In this document: positions 31,907 through 44,300 of the stretch, in pieces
Layout: each line of letters begins with the position of its first letter
How positions within the stretch are numbered: position 1 is the stretch's first letter
Assembly: GCA_963924555.1 (NCBI GenBank)
Contig: OZ004596.1
Span: 1,240,001-1,304,000 of the forward strand
Direction: 5' to 3'
Length of the DNA stretch: 64,000 nucleotides
Source of the DNA: Crambe crambe
Taxonomy: Eukaryota; Porifera; Demospongiae; Poecilosclerida; Crambeidae
Position numbers and translations under genes: made by a program
Notes under the pieces: model-generated
What the model was told of the DNA's origin: nothing
Database searches by the model: none
Seen by the model: the letters and a program-made list of their open reading frames with translations, nothing else

Positions 31907-33996
31907 TTATAAAGGTACAATGACTTCCACATAGTTCTTTGGGAAGAATCCTGTTGTACCTCTGACTTCCCCTTCCAACCAATTCTCATCAATCTCGCTA
32001 ACCAGGTTGATGATGTCTCCCTCGCTGAAGGCCAGTTCTCCCTCATTTTCTGGTTCAAAGTCGTAGACGGCCCTAGCAGAAGGTTTGGAGGATGCACTTG
32101 GCTGTGGAGGGCTGAAAGGAGGTGGCGGGTTGCTATCATCATCAGAATCTGAATACCTGGGGAGGGCAGGAAAAGGTGAGGGGTGAGGGTGGGCGGGAAA
32201 AGGTGAGGGAAGAGAGAGGACTAATGCTTGATTGGACCATGTAGTGTTTTGGACATTTCTCATTATATTGGGACATCTGCCATCGTGTTAGTCATATGTC
32301 AGTTGTTGCTATGACAGTTGTAGCATGTTATTATGGCAAGTAACATAATGTTAGAGCACTATCAATTTACATATTGAAGATGAAAATTCCCAAGGCTTTG
32401 AGGAGCAACGACCTTTGCTTCATTCACATCCAAGGCCTCATCTAAGGGCCTTGTTTGTATCCAAGGGCCAAGAGAAGCTATCTAGGACCAACCTTTGCTT
32501 TGCAACAGGAGTGACTCTCCTTTCCCTGGGTGGTTGGGAGGAAGCTTGTACGACACGATCCTGAAGAGTGGAGTGGAGGCTTTCCAGAACATCCGTACTC
32601 TGACGATGGTACTCCAACAAAGCTTCTACAAAGGCATCCAATTGAGTCACTTGTTCCACCTGCAACAAACAAAATTCTCACTGATGTCGCATTTATACTG
32701 ATAGAGTTGAGAAAATAACACACCTCACTGTCTAGAAGGTTAGCCATGCCATTCTCAGCTAGCTCCTTGGACTCTTCAAACTTTTCCAAAGCCAAGGTGA
32801 CCTCATCGTCAGTGATGCTGGATCCCTTGGCTTGCTTTCGCTTCTTGGCATCATAATCCAGCCTGCGTCCACTCATCTTCTTACGGTGGTGCATAATCTC
32901 CTTGATGTCCTTGGAAAGTAGTTGGTTCAGGGGATCAATAAAGTTGGCCTTCACATTGAGATCCTGAAGAATGAAGACAAAATACACACCAATCACTTCC
33001 AGGAATTCATGCCAATCACTTCAATATCCTGTCGTACACCACAGGACATCTAATGAAAAGTTGGTTGCCATGCTTATTGTCTTTATCTGTCACAGCCTCC
33101 ACTTACAAGTGAATCCTTGATTTCAGCCAGCTGCTTCATCCCTTCCCCAACATCTTGCAGGGCTATCCCTACAATCAGTACAATAATTATGTGACTTAAT
33201 TGCCCATAAGAGTCCCAGTGGTGACCCACCAAAGCTTGTGTCTTCAAGAACACCTGCTCCACCTTTAATCATGACCTCACCAAGAGCACCTTCAGGTTGC
33301 GGGTAGGAGGACCCCTTGCTCCTCATGGATAAACGAAGTCTAGCAGCTGGAAAGCCCCAATTGAAGTGAAAGGGTAATATAGAAGTTTTGGGAGTTACAG
33401 TACATACCTGGATTAGGCTGAAGAAACTCCTTGGTTTTTGTTGTGGTTACTTCAACGACTGCAGCAGTGGCATCTGTTTTCTGTGAAGGAGAGAAATGAT
33501 GTCATAGTACCTGTCATATGGCAAGGAAGGTGCATGCTTTGTCATGGTTCCCGACTAATAATGTTCACTAGATCATACACTATACTGTCCGATGATGACC
33601 TTATTTAGCACCCTTTGTCATTTGCCCCCCCCCCCCCCCCCCCCCCACAAGTACATACTTTTTCCATATTCCTGTACTCCTCATCCAGCCGAGTCCCCTC
33701 GTCCTTCCCCATCTTTTCAGTCATAAACTACAAAATTCATCAATCATCACCATAAAGCTTGAAAAAAAAAAAAACAACTTTTGATGACAGTATAAATGCA
33801 TAGTCTAAACACACCCTCTTTAAGTAAACTCAGAGGGGTGCAATGATACACCTCATGATTATTCTGGCTGTGGTACAGACAAAATATAGTAGGTTGCTTC
33901 ATGAGGCTTTTAATAGTCCTCAGAGGATAACTTCATCTCCAAGCCACTAACCTGAGTGATCTTGTTGTACTGTTTCTTCATGCCCCCTAACGACAT
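31907..33996 (-). CDS. SH3GL: endophilin A (N-BAR and SH3 protein)
   Basis: Eight exons in phase: 33,996-33,952; 33,727-33,659; 33,480-33,408; 33,346-33,230; 33,168-33,107; 32,963-32,724; 32,659-32,493; 32,156-31,907; predicted 340 aa. The N-terminal amphipathic start [15 protein letters not shown] and the BAR region ([70 protein letters not shown]) are complete. A short Ser/Pro linker leads to an SH3 domain ([20 protein letters not shown] ... [10 protein letters not shown]). Endophilin bends membranes and recruits dynamin and synaptojanin in endocytosis. The 3' end is 236 bp from the convergent INTS14 stop. Confidence 0.95.
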
Positions 33997-34392
33997 CTTG
34001 GCTAGTTTTGGCTTCTCAACTCTGGTTTATAAGAATAGGACTTTTTTTTTGCTGTGACAAAAGCAGAAATGACAACAAACAGTAAAAAGCTAGCTTCTCG
34101 TTGTAGCTTATGAGCATTTCAGCTGGCACTAGTTCAAGTTATTGAACAGTCCACATGATAGGTCAATGACTCATACGATTTAATAGATAGCTACACTCAC
34201 CTTTGATCAAGAAAAATTGTAGCTAATTCTTCTACCTATCTTGATAGCTCCGAGTCCCGCGGAGCCCAGTGAGTATAGTATTGTCGGTGACACAACTTTG
34301 CAGCAAAGTGATCTCATACGCACGCTCACAAGACATCTATATAATGACCGTGGACCCGCCCACAAAAAAATACTCCCCCGCACTAAGGAAGA
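33997..34392. promoter_or_regulatory. divergent intergenic region, endophilin A and ARL-like gene
   Basis: About 400 bp between two start codons on opposite strands; no other gene seen. Confidence 0.4.
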
Positions 34393-35306
34393 ATGTCCAG
34401 GGTTAGAGAGGGAGGAACCCGGGCACCCACAGAGAGATGCTTCTGTTGTTCTCTTGCTTGTGCTGCCTGCAAAATAATTTGTTACACTGTAAGCTTACAG
34501 ACATTGATAATTTATGATTGATAATTTATGATCGATATGATAGCTTCCTCCTCTTTGAAATGTTAGTATGTCTGTCCGGGCTGCTATCCTCAGCCTCCAC
34601 CACCCAGACAGGAACTCTCAGTGCTCTGTCTAGGGCTTGGTGGGGCAGGTAAGTCCACCATTCTGGCTGCACTGGCAGGAGAGGATACCAACTGTATAGT
34701 TCCCACTATGGGTTTCTGCATCAAAACCTTCTATGGGGAAACAGCATCTTTCACTGTCAAAGAACTAGGCGGGGATGAGAAGATACGACCATACTGGAGC
34801 AAGTACTTTGATGAGTACGAAGCAATAGTAAGGGTAACTCTAACACCCCCAGCTTTCTTTATCATTTTAATAATTGTGCCCAGATTTTTGTTGTGGACAG
34901 CTGCTCCAATGATCAACAGTTACAAGAAATAAAAGCATGCCTAGAGAACTGTCTGGGTGATTCTGCTCTTCAAGGTTTACCTCTGCTGTTGCTATGCAAC
35001 AAGCAAGATAGTTCAGGTGCCAAGACAACAGAAGAGGTGGGATTTACTTTTATCAGCTAATGATTGGTGTGGGTTGCCAACAATAAATGGCATTCCCTTC
35101 CCATAATAAGGATGGTGAAATTATGACACATTGACTTATCTTGACTACAGTTAACTGAGCAGCTCAAATTTGCAGCGCTCTGTGAAGGAAGGCTGCACAC
35201 AGTGAAAGGAGCCAGCTACAGAGATGTGGATGGTTTAAGGAGGGCAATGGACCTGCTGGTAGAAATGTGCAATAACAAGGAAGGAGAGAAGTTACCAGAA
35301 AGATGA
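34393..35306 (+). CDS. ARF-like small GTPase, ARL9/ARL10 type, atypical switch II
   Basis: Four exons: 34,393-34,488; 34,594-34,827; 34,884-35,036; 35,151-35,306; predicted 212 aa. The first exon is the least certain; it was chosen because its frame joins in phase 0 and gives a short Cys-rich N-terminus (RCFCCSLACAACKIIC). Walker A is GLGGAGKST (usual ARL: GLDNAGKTT), the NKxD motif is CNKQD, and the third exon begins IFVVDS. Switch II reads ELGGDEKIRPYW, so the catalytic Gln of the usual WDxGGQ is absent, as in ARL9/10. Slow or absent GTP hydrolysis is therefore likely; the partner is unknown. Its stop lies 78 bp from the convergent POLG stop. Confidence 0.82.
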
Positions 35307-35384
35307 CCAGAATCATACCAACACTATCTACTATTGCAAATTATCACTTATAGAAATGATAAATAACTGTCAAAACAACAAAAC

Positions 35385-37028
35385 TCAAATTCGTTTATGA
35401 TTTTTTTCTAAACTGTTTGTTTTTTCAAGTAACTGATGAATGCCTAATGCCTCACCTAAATGGAGAGATGATACTCCAACTCCATACACTGCCATTAAAA
35501 GGATTGGTTTCTTACCTGGTGGGATACCATGTCCCTTTTCCAGTCCATGAGGGTTTGACGGCGTTTTGCAATCCATAGTTGGTTCCTTGCGAAGGACCAG
35601 ATCTATATCCACAGCACTGAAGAAAGCCACAGACTACATGATAGCACGATAGGTACATATAAATATGAACCAAAACTGATCCGTAGAAGTCAAGATCCCC
35701 GTAAACCACTTATCAAACATGATTGGATGGTGTTCTGTAATGGTAAGCTCCACACCAGATTTCAGCTACCATAAAAAATTACCTTGTACAGTAAAAGCAA
35801 GAAGTGAAGTGATCCCTACCTGGGATGGGATTAACTCTTGCTCTGGTTTCCTATACTTACCAGAGGAAGGTCATACATCTTGAGCTGATGGGCAAACATT
35901 GCACGCGTGAAGAGGTTGGCAAACTGAAGAGCCAGTGCTGCTCGGTACCTATCCTCACTCTCCACTAGATACCTCACCTATCATGTGATTATCATGTGAT
36001 ATTGGTGATCCAACCAATGACCTTATTATACCTCATCGTGGATACTGATGCAAAACCGTCCATCAATGTTGTACTTTTTGAAAAGCCATTTGGTACACAC
36101 TAACATCAAATGAAGGTAATCCACAGCTGAAGACTGGACCACCCAATTCACCTTACTCGGTTGATACTGCAAAGCATAATTTTGTGCAAATATAAATTTC
36201 ACCCCATTTAGTGTACTTTCAATACCACAATATCCACAAAATATTTCCCCCCACAAAATTAAAGTGTTGATGTACAGTATAGTGAAGGACTTACATTTCC
36301 TCCTACATATTTACTGTTGAGAGCCTTCGATATGCAGCAGCCTAAGACTGGGGTACGTGGTTGCTCAGACAAGGCTATGCTTTCTATTTTGTTGAAGAGG
36401 TCAGACTCGCTGCCTCCACACCACACTTTGTTCATCAAGACATCCAAGGCTCTTCGACAAGAAGAACATTGTTAGCAGAGTGAGTGTGGGGAAGGTTCCT
36501 CCTACTTACTTGAAGTATCCCACACCAGAGCAGAGTAGCTTCCAGTCGTCATGTGTGATACACCCACCATCCACAGGAATATCCATTTCCTCTGCTAATT
36601 TCACACCCTTTCTGTTCAACTTATACCTTAAATAAACAACACACGTTACTGTAGGTCTCATGGATTGGCCATTTGGTTGGTATTGTATATTACTCGAAAA
36701 CAATGAAATAAAGATTTCTGGCCAGTGGACGAGCACAGTTATGTATTTCCAGCTCTGCTTCACTCTAAGTCTTACATTCTTCTTCCCTTGGTAGCAGAAT
36801 GGAGAGCCATTGCTTTGTCCTCTCTCTCTCTCTGGGAGAGTGAAGGATTGAACTTGTGAAGCAGAAGTTTGATGAAGGGCAATCCAGCGCCATATATGCG
36901 ACCATAGTTCAGGATCTTGGCATGGTCTCGACTGATTCCTATTGTCTTGGCTGTGTTGCTATGGACATCAGTGCCTTCAACCTTACTGCCTTGCAGTGTC
37001 ATCCACCCAACTCCAGTACAACCTGCAA

Positions 37029-37059
<31 letters not shown>

Positions 37060-39087
37060 ACAAACAAACAATTAAACAAACAAATAAACAAACAAATAAA
37101 TAAATAAATAAATAAATAAATGCGGTGGTTTATAGCTTTCATCTCACATGCTGTTTTGCTAAATTACATTTAAGGTTGTACCATGAATGCCAGCGAAATG
37201 CATGTCGCCCAAGACAGCTGCAATCCAGAGTTCCTGGCTGTCTACATCAGCACCAACAAGATGGTATCCTGGAGGTGCTCTCACCATCGCCTTTAACTCC
37301 GATCCCACACGATTCTCCTGAGACACAGACGGACAGATATAACAAGAATATTTCACATTTTTGTTCTCATGCAAGAACCTTTGCATTGCTGGCTGTCAGC
37401 CAAGTGGGTTCCACAGCTCTCCGTGTGACAGTGCCTGCCACTTGAAGCAACGGCAAGATAGCAGACAACTGTGCTGAATCAGCAGACGAACTCTGTTCCA
37501 AGTTCACCACAAACTGCTGCCTAGTGAAATGCCAGGGAGAGTGACCATATTAGCAATAAGGAGGGGAGAGAATAGGGTGCCCCTATTAATCATCCACAAA
37601 CTGGTGCCCCTATTATCACTGACTGCTGCATAAAGGAGGGGATAAAATGAGTGCCCCTATTAATCATCCATAGTTCAATTACAAGATCCTACTCCTGGCT
37701 CCCCTCCAATAAGAGATGATGGAGTTGAGCAAGAGGATGTGCTGGCCCAGTTGACCTGCAGCAGACGTCAGCGTCCCGTCCTCCATCTTGGGGAGGTAGT
37801 CCTTGGAGAGAGGATTGCCACAATTAGCCTCTGAGCCGTCCTAAAACCACAAAGTCACCATCAAAATTGTAAAAGAAGAGATAAACCTTCATTGTGACTC
37901 ACTTTATGAGGAAGCTTGAAGAAGAAATATCTCTTTCCATTTGCAAGGGTGATTATATCGTTGGTCAATCCCCACACAGTGTTCATCACTTCATGGTGGA
38001 CCTACAATATTATGTATTCCAGCTGCAAAATTGATGCAAAAATCACGCATCTTCACCTCAGATTTTTCCCCTTTCTTTGTAACAGGTTTCCTTTTTGATT
38101 TCCATATCTCAATCTTGCCTTCCTCTTTGGTTTCTTCCTCTGCCACACCTTCCTTATCGTCAATGGTACTCCTTTCATCCAAGTCTTTATCAATCAAGTC
38201 CTCTACTCGTTCCAGAGACACATCGTCATCCATCAAAGCCTTTTCCCTCTCTTTCCTGCATAATGCAACACACACAAACACCGTCAAGTGACAGCTTTCC
38301 AGTTAGAAAGACTATGATCCTAGCCTCATGGTGCTCTACAGTTAATGCCAGGCTCGTAAAAAAAAAAAAAAGGCATGGTCCCTCTCCCAACTACAGAAGT
38401 ATTTAACAAGAACACCATTAATTTTTGGCTAATTAGAAGATTTCTGACCTGGAAAGTTCAAAATCACAACTATCATCAAATTTAGGGGTTTCCCCTTTGG
38501 GGAGATCGGGTGAAATGACATAGCCCCAGCCCAGAGAAGTGTGGTGGTGCAGGGGGTGGCCGTTCCACTTCATCCTCAGCAGGTAAGGGGTCACTCTGGT
38601 TTGAGCAGTGATCTTTACAGGTCCTGGCTTCCAATCATCACTGCTTCTCTTCATGCACAAGTCTCGATACCACCTACAAGATTATCGCACAAGTAAAATA
38701 TGTGATACACAGGTGGAATACGACTCTGAACACTGCTGATTCTGAAACTGACTCAGGATGTACATAAATCAGGACATACACAGGTGGAATAGGAATCTGA
38801 TTTTGGAACTGACTCAGGATATCCTGGCATGTGGACTGGTCTAGATTGCTTCATGAACTCCAAAGAAATAATGGTGTAGTCTTCATCTTCATATTCATCT
38901 TCCTCCATATTTGTGACAAATTCCTCTTTTTTAATTTGGTAAAACTTCTCAAGGTCTTCAAGGAGCTTAGTCGCACCTTTCTTTGTCTTTATGGCCTTGC
39001 CACGAAACTTTTTTGAGCTCCAGTCCAAATTACACAACCATAGACTCTCAAGGTACCTTCAATTGCAATACAAAGTCCTCACACACA

Positions 39088-39118
<31 letters not shown>

Positions 39119-41221
39119 CAGTATAGTGGGATACAAGCACACACACATACACACCAGTATAGTGGAAGCACACACACACACACACACACCAGTATAGTGA
39201 GAACTTCCGTGGGATAGAATTTTTATGGTTTATGAAAATTGATATGTTGTAGGGAATCCATACGGTTAACACTTCTAGGACATGTTTTTCATTAGCTTAA
39301 ATCTCAAAAGTAAGAATTTCCAGTCCTGTGTTCTGTAATGGTTAGACTATCTCAACACCAAATTTCCAGACCAGTAATCATGAGTTATGGTGTGCCAAGT
39401 TTAAAATAAAAAGTGAACATGTCATTCCAATCTGAGTAATGTACACCAGACAGCTTCATTAGGTGTGCTGGGTGCCAAGAATGTGCACATGTACATGTGC
39501 AGATGCTCGCATGTACAAAAATGTATGACTGTATCGCAGACACACTATCGCATGTACATACATGCATACATACCTCTCATCGTGTGAGTAGAAACAGGCA
39601 TTGTCAGCCAGAATCCTCAATTTAGCCTTCACCTCTCCCTGCATCTCATCAAAAGTGCTCTCTGCATCATCTATAAAACAAGAAAACAATTCAAGGTACA
39701 AGTTTTCAGAGTTAAAACTGTTTCCTACCAATGTACTTCTTCCAGCTGAAGTTGAGAGGGAGGTAGGCAGAACCCATCTCTAGCATTCCGGCAAAGGTGA
39801 CAGGGTGGGGGCATTGAGTCAGAAACCGAGGAAAGACTTTCTTCAAGACTTCATGAGTACAAAAAACATCTTCGGCACAATAGCGCATCAAATTCTGAGA
39901 GAATAAAGTTTTATAAGAGAGAAATTTCATCAAACTTTTGATACTTAGAGAGGTTGTCTCCTATCAGGATAACTCTAGCACCATCTGAATTACCTGGAAG
40001 TCTTTTCTGATATCCTGGATTGTTCCTTTAACAAAAACATCACGTTTCGTTTTGTCCATTTTCCTCTTCCCTCTTCTCACATGCAACCAATGAACATCAG
40101 CCAAATTGCCAGGACTGCTCACTTCCATCCAAAGGTCAGTATGGCGAGTCCTCTGCTGGGGAATCTCCCCCTCCACCTTCTCTTCCCTTTGCAGCTTCTT
40201 CATCCTTGACGTCCACACACCCTTCTGACGAGACGTCTGTCCTGCCACACATGTGTGCAAGCTGAGAGTATCCAAGAACTTTGTCTTTGGACCCTATGAT
40301 AGAAAAATTCAGTATATTTATAAAATCTTCCAATAGTAGGGTTAGATAGAACAGTTGGAACTTGTTTTATTATTGACACTTATAAATTGTCTTTTGAGCG
40401 TCAGTTCTAAAAATTAAACTACTTACTCTGAGCAAGTACTGTTCCTTGATGCGTGCCCTGTCATAGCTCACATTATGTCCTACCACTATCCTCTGGCGCC
40501 AGGTAGCATCATCACCTCCTTTTTGATGACCACCTGCTGTACTTTCAACACTAACCACCTCCAAAGGAATAAGATCATCTATTTGAGTCTCACGCTCAAT
40601 ATAAAAGTCCTTGCTGGATTTCAGTCTGTCGCTGACCCAAGAATACCATGCCTGAGGGGACACGGCAACAGCAAGAGTGGGTCGTTGACCCTCTGAGACA
40701 CAACACTCCACATCCAGGACCAATGCATCATCAAGAGGGCATTCCACCTTCTCCCCCCGTCTGGTTTTGGGGTCATAACGGGTCCACCCTGGCTCTGAAC
40801 TCCACTCTCTAGGCATGGGGTAGAGTGTCGCTTGCACCAGCTGCTTTGCCAAGTCCAAATACGGCTGACTTTGAGCTCTGGCTATACACCGAAAGTGCTC
40901 GTCTAGGTTTTTCCCACAGATCGATGGCAGCTGAATGTCTAGTTCTGGTAACAAGGTAGTCTCACGTCCCCACAAGTTCTGCTGCTTCAAGTGCTGAATA
41001 CTTTGTTTTATAAGAGCTGACCTTTCAACTCCAGTAGTTTTGTTGTTTCCAAACACTTGCCGATGGAGAGGTGTGGAGAGCATCTGAATACCCAGTGGAT
41101 TGAGTCTTCTGCTTGATGCATCAGAAGATGAAGAACTGGTTTGCTCTGGAGCTGGTGAGCGGTGTCTTGGCACTTTTGACCAAGGAAGAGTCAAGAAACC
41201 ACACCTGGGACACCTAAACAT
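35385..41221 (-). CDS. POLG: mitochondrial DNA polymerase gamma, catalytic subunit
   Basis: Eighteen exons close in phase: 41,221-40,427; 40,293-39,994; 39,894-39,729; 39,670-39,574; 39,056-38,814; 38,673-38,449; 38,255-38,057; 38,001-37,903; 37,840-37,683; 37,520-37,379; 37,317-37,182; 37,022-36,776; 36,626-36,510; 36,451-36,295; 36,166-36,032; 35,977-35,861; 35,633-35,516; 35,455-35,385; predicted 1173 aa (human 1239). Exonuclease motifs: [19 protein letters not shown] and [12 protein letters not shown]. Polymerase motifs: [50 protein letters not shown]. It ends with the family's [15 protein letters not shown] and [12 protein letters not shown] blocks. All catalytic residues I can place are present. 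The spacer is shorter than in vertebrates. One donor (GA-GTCAGT at 38,813) is weak but gives the conserved PGYPEWYRDLC. Confidence 0.95.
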
Positions 41222-41383
41222 CTCTGTAGCTCGTTTGGTCCACGTGTTGGGGGGAGTGGCATGTCGGTTAATAAAAACGCTGGAATTTTGAAATATTGCG
41301 TGATGACCGTAGGGTTGTGTTAGATATAAGGTTGCTCCAACTGAACTGTGAAGTCCTAAGCCTTTAGTTTACAGTATTATGCG
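41222..41383. promoter_or_regulatory. 162-bp bidirectional promoter region, POLG and DMXL
   Basis: Only 162 bp separate the start codons of POLG (-) and DMXL (+). Both 5' UTRs and core promoters must fit here or overlap the neighbouring gene. No TATA box seen. Confidence 0.6.
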
Positions 41384-44300
41384 ATGAACTGTAGCCAGAT
41401 CCTACCTGGTGCGGTCAATTCGGGACCCTGCTCGCTTGCAACAGGCTATTTTTCAGGGAACCCTTTTGTGGTGAGATGTATATAAATTAAAACCAGTCAG
41501 CCAAGAACAGGCTGCAAGAAATCACCACTGGTGATTGATTCACCAGTCACCAGACTTTAACCACCTAACTAATATCTCTGACTAGGTGTATGCTTCAGGA
41601 AAGGATGTGATTCTGTTGGATGGTCACCTGCAACACCTCCAGACCATATTTGGGAGCACCCGAGGTTACGGGGACACCGATGTCTCCTGCTTACACTGTG
41701 CAGAAGCTGTGGGGAAGATTGCTGTAGCGTGGGGGACAGACATCGTCATTTTTGAACCCTCCTTCAGCGAAGAATTGGCCAGCTCCGATGGAAGAGGGGA
41801 AAGCGTTAATAAGGAGGTCAGAGTGCACTACAAGATCTCATATCTATTTTTAAATTCTGTCTTGAAATGAGTTCATATGTCCTGGTTTGAACTCTACCAG
41901 GAAGCTTATTAGTGGTCAATGCACGTTTGAATAGATTCTTCTGTTTCTCAGGCATCCCTCTAACAGACACAGTTACACTCTTGCATAGAGCACTAATAAC
42001 AGAGTTAGTCATTGGTAAACTGCTAGGGCTAGGACGTAGGGCTAGGGCGTAGGGCTAGGGCTAGAACTGACCCATTCCAATAACTTAAATACTGGGGAAG
42101 ACAAAATTGTGAGGAGCAACCATATTAGCTAGACCATCCATGACCAGCATGAATGTTGTATGTTACGTGCTGAAAAGATGCCAGCTGCTTTACTCAACTG
42201 CAACCACCTGCAGTTTCTTGCAGAATGGAATGGAGCCCACACTTTGTCCCTGGACCACAAAGTGACCAGTATCTGTTGGAACAGAAGTGGGACGTGCCTC
42301 TTGACAGGAGGAACCTCACTCATCCTTTGGGAGTACAACCCCCCGCTCTTGAATTTGGATGAGATATCGAGTGAGGTGGAGCTGAATAAAGGGGAGGGGC
42401 AGGAGGATGCTGGGGGGAGAGGGGAGGAGGAGGAAAGGGAGAAGAGAAGTCCCTTGAAGGAGTTGTGGAGGTGTGAAGTCTCCAATCCTCTTTTCCATCT
42501 CAAGTTTTCTCCCAGTGGCGACCTCTTTGCTTCTTGTGGAAAAGTAAGCCAACGACCTCAACAAGAACGAGGATCTCTCAGTTCTTTGTGGTATTGTAAG
42601 CATTATGTTTGACACTTTTCTTTCTGAATGCCATTGAATGAGGAATGCTGTGCATTTACACACTCTCCACGGTGTCTGTGTTCAATCAGACCACCCTGTA
42701 ATGAGACCACTTCTCTATTAAGGCCATATCCCAACAGCCTATTCCAAACATGTCTATATCCACTCTTTCTCTATAAGGTCTTGACAGCACCTATTCCAGC
42801 TATTTCAATCCCACCTCCCTATTGTTCCTAGCCCATAGGTGGTCGCACATAAGCAGGTTTCACAGGATTACTTATTGGTACTTATGCTTGTGCTATGCAG
42901 GATGATTGCCTAGTGAAGATATGGTATCCCTGTGCCATGGGGTCAGAACATGTGGGCATTGGACAACCTGCGACCTATTCCTTCTGCTATGTGGCACACC
43001 CCCAGTCTGTCAGAGGCTTCGTCTGGCGTCGCATCACTCCCAGTTTGCCAAGGTGTGCTGAGTCAGCTAATCTTTTTTGCAGTAACTAAGCAGCACCATA
43101 GAACTAATAGACAAAGGATATCAATAAGGTGGTATATATGATCGATTAAAATGTGTGTAGCCGATAAAGGTGGGTGTGGTTTCTCACATAATTTTACAAC
43201 AAAACTTCCATACTGATGTATCCATCTTGCAAGTCATTGTATTCAAACTTGCTTCCTTTTTGCAGAGGTTGTATTCCCAACGTGTTGCTCACCCATTGCA
43301 CAGACAATATCTGCCGTCTCTGGAGTCACTCTATCCCCTTCAATAAGGATGGACACCTCCGATTCTTCATTGCTGCCTCCATTGATCCAGTAGCTGACAT
43401 CCCTTTCCGAACAACGATGCCACTGGATGAGCAACCTTTCATTGTCCACTGGCTCAATAACAAGGAAACGACCCTCAATTCCAAAGTGGAGAAGTACCAA
43501 AAGGGGATCTTGTTGCCTATTTCCCACGTCTCATCGCTCCAGAGTTTCACTTCCAATATCAACGAAGAGATTCTGCAGAGTTGGGTCTGCATTGACGATG
43601 GGGAAGAAGCAGAGGATGTGAATGATTCCAAAACTGGGACAGTGTCCGATTCCAAGACTGGAATTGGATCTGGAAGTAAGAGTGAGCAGGAGTTATCGAA
43701 TGTTGTGAGTTCTCTTGCACGCAAAACCATTAGCATGTACACCTTTTCCAATTATCTGACGCCTCATTCTGGGGAACGTCCAAGTTCGGTTGGTGCAAAC
43801 TCCCCGAGTCCCCTGGGAGGTACACCTCGTCCCAAAATCCCTGTCAGTCATAAACGTGCCTTGGCGCACTTGTTGGACGAGTGGTGTAGCACACCTGATC
43901 TTCTCCTCTGCATTCACCCGACTGTCGGCTCCCTAATGGTGTGGACAGTGGAAGGACTTGACGCACCCCCTAACTTGGAACGTCTCGTCCATATCAGCTT
44001 CAGCTCTTGCCTCCCTCATGTTTTCCCACCTCATCTCTCACAGTCCTTACAGCAGGATCTTCTCCAGTTCCTCATCAAGGAGCCTGACGCCCTCCACACA
44101 CGAGAGGCCAATGCAGAAGGAGGAGGAGGGAAGAGTGTACCGACAAGAACCACGGCTGATATCAACATCCCCGTCCCACAGATTCGCCTCTCGGTTGGAG
44201 CAAGCATGTTGGCAATGTCAATGTCACACTTGGAAACGGCTGAAGACGTGGTGAAAGTGAAGGCTGATTCCACCTTGATCTTGGTCTCCAGTCACACCAA

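Noticed and set aside
34241-34392. Plus-strand frame starting upstream of the ARL-like first exon
   Set aside because: Its reading frame stops before the GTPase and does not join it in phase; a different frame starting at 34,393 does.
39090-39190. CA-rich block in a POLG intron as a coding repeat
   Set aside because: It is a plain (CA)n microsatellite with interspersed CCAGTATAGTGG units, inside an intron.
42023-42064. Interstitial telomere
   Set aside because: The unit is GGGCTA/GGGCGT-like, short and imperfect; it is not a run of TTAGGG.
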